A program made the position numbers and the translations under genes. Positions 60,010 through 64,000 of a stretch of 64,000 bases of DNA are shown here, in pieces (the first letter of the stretch is position 1; each line of letters opens with the position of its first letter). The notes under the pieces were generated by a model. The model saw only the letters and a list, made by a program, of their open reading frames with translations. It was not told the DNA's origin and ran no database searches. This DNA is from Achromobacter sp. Bel (lineage in GTDB: Bacteria; Pseudomonadota; Gammaproteobacteria; Burkholderiales; Burkholderiaceae_B), in NCBI RefSeq assembly GCF_012928505.1, contig NZ_JABBJN010000011.1, positions 62,001 through 126,000 on the forward strand, written 5' to 3'.

Positions 60010-61161
60010 CTAGCGCGGGGGACGCTGGGGAAAACTGCGTTCGAAGATGCCCTCGGCGATGCGGTTCTTCAGGATCTCGATAGAGCCGCCGGCGATCATC
60101 CACCCGCGGCACCGGCGCACGCAATACTCCACCAGCGATTCCCGGCTGTAGCCCAAACCGCCCAGCACCTGCAAGGCATCATTGGCCACGTCGAAGCCCA
60201 CCTGGTTGCAGTAGGCCTTGGCGATGGCGGTATCCGTGGCTGACGGGAAGCCGGTGTCCGCCCCGCTGGCCGCCCGGTACAGCAGCAATTGGGCGGCATC
60301 CAGCTTGATCCGCATATCCGCGAATTTCCATTGCAAGCCCTGGAACTCGCACAACAGGCGGCCGAACTGCTTGCGCTGCATGGCCCAGTTGCGCGCTTCT
60401 TCGTAGGCGTAGCGGCCAAGCGCCAGCGAGCGCGCCGTGTTGCCGATGCGCTCGACGTTGAAGCCGGCGATCTGCTTCTTGAAACCGCCCTCGCCCAGGA
60501 CGACCATGTCGTCGGCCACGAATACGTTGTCGAAGAAAATCTCGACCCATTCCTCGCCGGACATGAAGGCGGAGCGTTTGCCCAGCTTCACGCCGGGGGC
60601 CTTGGTATCGATCAGCACCGATCCGATGCCGCCCGTACCCGGGCCAAAGCGCACGTAGGTCAGGATCACGCTGGCGTGCGGGCCGTGGGTCGTGAAGATC
60701 TTGGTGCCGTTGATGCGCCAGCCGCCCTCGGCGCGCGTGGCGCTGGTCTTGAGTTCGGTCACCGCCGACCCGGCGTCGGGCTCGGTCATGCCGACGGAAA
60801 TCAGCCCTTCGCCAGCCAGCAGCGCCGTCAGGTACTTTTGCTTTTGCAATGCGCTTCCGTATTCGGCCAGTACGCGGATAGCGCCGAAGTTACCTGCCTG
60901 CACCACGTCCGCGCTGCGCGGACATACGGACGCGACGGTCTCGATGGCGATGACGGCGTCCATCAATGAGCCGCCGACGCCGCCGTCCTGCTCGGCAATA
61001 GTGATGCCAAGCAACCCCTGTCCCGCCATCTTGCGGGCGACGTCCCAGGGGTAGTCGTCGGAATGGGCGCGTTCGACGGCGCCGTCGCGCAGTTCGCGAT
61101 CCGCGAACCGGCGCACGGCGGTCTGGAAATCCTGTTGTTCCGGAGTCAGTTTGAAGTCCAT
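60010..61161 (-). CDS. acyl-CoA dehydrogenase
   Basis: A 383-residue ACAD. FAD/substrate motifs: ISVGMTEPDAGSAVTELKTS and WRINGTKIFTTHG. The catalytic base commonly found in EGT near the C-terminus is absent (IAGGSIEILKN); instead FNVERIGNTARSLALGRYA carries the Glu position used by isovaleryl- and long-chain-type enzymes. RKQFGRLLCEFQGLQWKFAD is the dimer helix. It oxidises an acyl-CoA, likely branched or unusual, and lies in an operon with an acyl-CoA ligase and an MmgE/PrpD protein. Confidence 0.9.
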   Translation of the reverse strand: MDFKLTPEQQDFQTAVRRFADRELRDGAVERAHSDDYPWDVARKMAGQGLLGITIAEQDGGVGGSLMDAVIAIETVASVCPRSADVVQAGNFGAIRVLAEYGSALQKQKYLTALLAGEGLISVGMTEPDAGSAVTELKTSATRAEGGWRINGTKIFTTHGPHASVILTYVRFGPGTGGIGSVLIDTKAPGVKLGKRSAFMSGEEWVEIFFDNVFVADDMVVLGEGGFKKQIAGFNVERIGNTARSLALGRYAYEEARNWAMQRKQFGRLLCEFQGLQWKFADMRIKLDAAQLLLYRAASGADTGFPSATDTAIAKAYCNQVGFDVANDALQVLGGLGYSRESLVEYCVRRCRGWMIAGGSIEILKNRIAEGIFERSFPQRPPR

Positions 61162-61203
61162 CTAGGGTGTTCCCGATGCAGAGTTGGAAAAATAATTGAG
61201 GGG

Positions 61204-63318
61204 TCAGACCAGGCGCGCCAGCCCGTCGACGGCGACCACGCCATCGGCGCGGACAAACAAAGGGTTGATTTCGGCTTCCTCGACCCGCACGCCCGACAGG
61301 CACGCCAGCCGCGAAAACGCCGCGATGGCGCGGGCCAATGCGTCGCAATCGCCTTCGGGCAAGCCGCGGAACCCGCGTATCAGTCGGGTCTGCCGCACTT
61401 CCAGAATCATTCGGCGAGCTTCGTCTTCATCCACCGGCGCCAGGCGCAGCGCAAAGTCCGGCGCCAGCTCGGCGGCGATGCCGCCCGCGCCCAGCAACAC
61501 CGTGGGGCCCACCAACGGGTCGTGGCGATAGCCCAGGATCAGTTCGATCAGCCGGCTTTCCATGGGTTGGACCAGGATGCCGTCGATCCGCGCGTCCGGC
61601 GCCTGGCGGCGCACCGCCTCCAGCATCTGGCGCACGGCGTTCGACAGTGCGTCGGCATCCGCGACGCCCACCCGGACGGCCCCGAGTTCGGTCTTGTGCG
61701 CCAAGTCAGGCGAGCAGACCTTGGCGACCAACGGGTACGGCACGTCGTGTCGCAGCGCGTCCGGCGCCAGCAGTTGGCCGGCCGCGACCGGCACGCCCAG
61801 GCTGCGGAAAAGCGCCCCTGCCTGGTGTTCGCTGAGCATGCCGCGCCGCGGCAGGTCTTGCGGCCAGGCCACGGGGTCGCCCTGGGCAGGCGGTTGGCCG
61901 GCGTCGGCGAAGAACACCGAGAGCGCGTCGGCGCAGGCTTCCGGCGTGCGAAAGGCGGCGATGCCGCCCGCCCGCAGCAAGGCCAGCGATTCCGGGGCCT
62001 CGGGCGCCAGGAAGACCGCCAGCGGTTTGCCGTCGGGCTTGTCGGCCTCCAGCAAAGGCTTGACCGCCAGGCCAGGATGGAATTGCGCCGACGACCCCAC
62101 CACGCTCAGGACCGCGTCGCACCAATCGGCCCGCAGCAAGTGTTCAAGCAGCATCTTGTATTGCGCGCTGGTTGCGGCCAGCGTCAGGTCGATGACGGGC
62201 GTTTCACGAATGTTCAGGCCGGCTTGCGCGATCATCCGGACGAAATCGGGCGGTGGCGCCACGGCGGCCAGGCCGTACCGCCCCAGGTTGTCGACCACGG
62301 TCGCGGCGCCGCCGCCCGTTGTCGTGATCACGGCCACTCGGGTGGCTGCAGGCGGCACGGCGGCCGATGGGCGCGGCGGGCGGGCATGGCGCGAGGCCAG
62401 CGGCGCGATCTCGAATAGCGTTTCCAGGTGCTGGACCCGCATGACCCCATGCGCCTTCAAGAAGGCGTCGACCGCCGCGTCGTTGCCCGCCATGGCGCCG
62501 GTATGCGACTGCGCCAGCGCGTCGCCCTGCTCGGACCGGCCCAGCTTGTAGGCGATCACCGGTTTGCCCTGGGCCCGCGCGCGCGTCAGCGCCCGGGCCA
62601 GCGCCGGCGCATCGCGCAAGGTTTCCAGGAACAGCAGGATGACCTTGCTGTGCGGATCGTCCACCAGCGCGTCAACCACCTCGCCGACCGAGATATCGCT
62701 TTCATTGCCAACCGACACCGACTTGGCGAAGCCGAACCCGCGGGCGGCGGCCCGCGACAGCAGCGACCCCATCATCGATCCGCTCTGCGACACCAGGCTG
62801 ATGTCGCCGGGCAGTAAGGTATCGGCTTCGAAGGCGGCGTTCACAGAAAGGATGCCGCCGGTATGCAGGTCGGCCAGGCCGATGCTGTTCGGCCCCAGCA
62901 GGCGCAGGCCCAGTCCGCGCGCTTGCGCCACCAGCGCGGCCTGGCGCGCCTGGCCGTCCGGCCCGGTCTCACCGAACCCGTCTGAATAAACGGTCACGAC
63001 CTGCGCGCCCGCGTCGGCGCATGCCGGCAGCAGCGCGGCCACCTCACTGCCGGGAATCATCACGAAGACGTGGTCCACCGGCCCGGGCAGGCCGGCCAGT
63101 GAGGGATAGGCCTGTTCGCCCAGGATGTCGGCGCGGGCGGCGTTGATGGGATAGACGGCGCCGGTATAGCCGTGCTTGCGCATGAATCGCAAGGGGCGCG
63201 CAGTGTTCTTGCGCACGTCGCCCGAGGCCCCCACCAGGGCAATGGCGCGGGGGGACAGCAGCGCGTCGGCAAAGGACGGCGATAAGGAGGAAGAGGACAT
63301 GGATGCGGCTGAAGTCAT
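61204..63318 (-). CDS. ADP-forming acyl-CoA ligase (acetate-CoA ligase family)
   Basis: A 704-residue fused alpha-beta enzyme. N-terminal CoA-binding domain (AIALVGASGDVRKNTARPLR), succinyl-CoA-ligase-like domain (ISLVSQSGSMMGSLLSRAAA, with the phospho-His region SHTGAMAGNDAAVDAFL) and C-terminal ATP-grasp (LSEHQAGALFRSLGVPVAAG, AKVCSPDLAHKTELGAVRVG). It activates a carboxylic acid to its CoA ester. ATG 63318 is used; an in-frame ATG at 63300 is possible. It lies 42 bases upstream of the ACAD gene and 24 bases after the MmgE/PrpD gene. Confidence 0.9.
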   Translation of the reverse strand: MTSAASMSSSSLSPSFADALLSPRAIALVGASGDVRKNTARPLRFMRKHGYTGAVYPINAARADILGEQAYPSLAGLPGPVDHVFVMIPGSEVAALLPACADAGAQVVTVYSDGFGETGPDGQARQAALVAQARGLGLRLLGPNSIGLADLHTGGILSVNAAFEADTLLPGDISLVSQSGSMMGSLLSRAAARGFGFAKSVSVGNESDISVGEVVDALVDDPHSKVILLFLETLRDAPALARALTRARAQGKPVIAYKLGRSEQGDALAQSHTGAMAGNDAAVDAFLKAHGVMRVQHLETLFEIAPLASRHARPPRPSAAVPPAATRVAVITTTGGGAATVVDNLGRYGLAAVAPPPDFVRMIAQAGLNIRETPVIDLTLAATSAQYKMLLEHLLRADWCDAVLSVVGSSAQFHPGLAVKPLLEADKPDGKPLAVFLAPEAPESLALLRAGGIAAFRTPEACADALSVFFADAGQPPAQGDPVAWPQDLPRRGMLSEHQAGALFRSLGVPVAAGQLLAPDALRHDVPYPLVAKVCSPDLAHKTELGAVRVGVADADALSNAVRQMLEAVRRQAPDARIDGILVQPMESRLIELILGYRHDPLVGPTVLLGAGGIAAELAPDFALRLAPVDEDEARRMILEVRQTRLIRGFRGLPEGDCDALARAIAAFSRLACLSGVRVEEAEINPLFVRADGVVAVDGLARLV

Positions 63319-63342
63319 AGGTTCCGAAAGGGATGGGGGGTA

Positions 63343-64000
63343 TCAAGGCCGGGGCATGTCGGCCGCCAGGCGCAACGCGCGCACGGGCATCGCGTCCAGG
63401 CGCCAGATGGCCTCGCGTAGCGCGCGGACGCGCGTGCGGCCCAGGACGGGGCCGGCCAATTCATCGAATTTGTCGTTGAGATCGGCATCGGACAGGGGCG
63501 ACTCGGGGTCGCCCTTGCGGTAGGGGGAATGGTGTTCAAACACTTTCCCCTCACGGGTCGTGACCGACAAGCGGGCGGCGCGCATCGTCGGAAAGCCCGC
63601 AGTGAACGCCGGGTCGGCACGCAGCTCCAGCCGTTGCATCAGCTGGCGAACGTGCGCATCCCGCAAGCGTTCGGCGCCGAAGGCGTCCAACCGGACCGAA
63701 CCGTGGACCAGCGCGTGCGCCACCACGTACGGCAGGCTGAACTTGGCTTCGAAGGCGGTGGCGGGCGCGAAGTTGCCCGTGACGTCCAGGGCGGTCTGAT
63801 AGGCGTCCACGCGCAAGGACACGACGTCGTCCGCGCGCAGCCCCTGCTGGCGCAACGCCAGCGCGGCATCGATGGCGGCGAAGGTATGGCCGCAGCAGCC
63901 GTGGTTTTTCTGCGTGATCGACAGGATGTTGTAGCGCTGGCCCAGGCCGTCCACGGCCACGGCCCAGTCCGGATCTTCTGCCAAGGCCGCGCCGAAGCCG
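63343..64000 (-). CDS. MmgE/PrpD family protein, C-terminal part (cut by window edge)
   Basis: The frame runs off the right edge; about 218 residues are present. QKNHGCCGHTFAAIDAALAL is the conserved central motif of the MmgE/PrpD (2-methylcitrate dehydratase-like) family, followed by FEAKFSLPYVVAHALVHGSV and the C-terminal GDPESPLSDADLNDKFDELA. Members dehydrate 2-methylcitrate, aconitate or related acids. It is the upstream gene of the ligase-ACAD operon on the minus strand, which suggests a catabolic path for an organic acid rather than the methylcitrate cycle; prpB and prpC are not in view. Confidence 0.85.
   Translation of the reverse strand, partial: GFGAALAEDPDWAVAVDGLGQRYNILSITQKNHGCCGHTFAAIDAALALRQQGLRADDVVSLRVDAYQTALDVTGNFAPATAFEAKFSLPYVVAHALVHGSVRLDAFGAERLRDAHVRQLMQRLELRADPAFTAGFPTMRAARLSVTTREGKVFEHHSPYRKGDPESPLSDADLNDKFDELAGPVLGRTRVRALREAIWRLDAMPVRALRLAADMPRP

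Noticed and set aside
61063-62418. 451-codon open frame on the plus strand opposite the CoA ligase and ACAD genes
   Set aside because: Spans two real minus-strand genes and has no domain; antisense artefact of high GC.
1-64000. tRNA, rRNA, riboswitch, insertion sequence or prophage genes
   Set aside because: No cloverleaf, conserved aptamer, transposase, integrase or phage structural gene could be recognised anywhere in the window.

Overview
The window is high-GC, gene-dense chromosomal DNA of a betaproteobacterium. The gene set best fits Burkholderiales, family Alcaligenaceae (Achromobacter/Bordetella-like): a DUF4148 remnant, a DUF3739-type filamentous haemagglutinin, a CYP116B-type P450, a Ku/LigD pair and many single-gene metabolic regulators. 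This is inference from gene content; no rRNA or tRNA gene is visible to fix the taxonomy.

Layout. 1-2.5 kb: the end of a CHAD-domain gene, an exported SYLF-domain protein and an MgtC/SapB-DUF4010 membrane protein. 2.5-2.9 kb: a decayed patch in which the N-terminus of an AbrB-type antitoxin runs into a broken piece of the MFS gene found intact at 20.9-22.1 kb. 3.0-17.8 kb: a cell-surface-signalling cassette (free-standing STN protein, ECF sigma factor, FecR anti-sigma) directly upstream of a 4,127-residue filamentous haemagglutinin-like exoprotein. 18.0-22.9 kb: a DUF1232 gene divergent from an arsenic operon (arsR-arsI-arsC-acr3-MFS-arsH). 23-26.8 kb: a LysR regulator divergent from an MHS transporter and an M20 hydrolase. 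26.8-29.9 kb: an efflux-type operon (DUF3302, HlyD adaptor, NodT/OprM lipoprotein). 30-36 kb: AraC regulator, PPK2, a VOC-DinB fusion, a PLP ammonia-lyase divergent from a MocR regulator, and a GST. 36-41 kb: self-sufficient P450 with a divergent IclR regulator, an outer-membrane barrel and a DUF4239 protein. 41-46 kb: diguanylate cyclase, then the ku-ligD end-joining operon. 46.4-49.9 kb: TonB-dependent receptor and PepSY reductase. 50.1-50.4 kb: DUF4148 remnant and a strong terminator. 50.6-56.9 kb: a seven-gene, mostly overlapping glycan-modification operon of unknown product. 56.9-57.1 kb: an AT-rich stretch with several interlocking inverted repeats. 57.2-60 kb: APC transporter, exported methyltransferase, Rrf2 regulator. 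60-64 kb: acyl-CoA dehydrogenase, ADP-forming acyl-CoA ligase and the C-terminal part of an MmgE/PrpD protein on the minus strand.

How the genes work together. Most of the window is small self-contained modules with their own regulator. The two most unusual are (1) the STN/ECF sigma/FecR cassette, which has the parts of TonB-receptor signalling but no receptor and instead sits in front of a giant adhesin with no visible TpsB secretion partner, and (2) the seven-gene operon that combines two family-2 glycosyltransferases, an FAD enzyme, an SDR, a TIM-barrel isomerase, an SMR-like protein and a polytopic membrane protein. No CRISPR array, insertion sequence, prophage or RNA gene was recognised.
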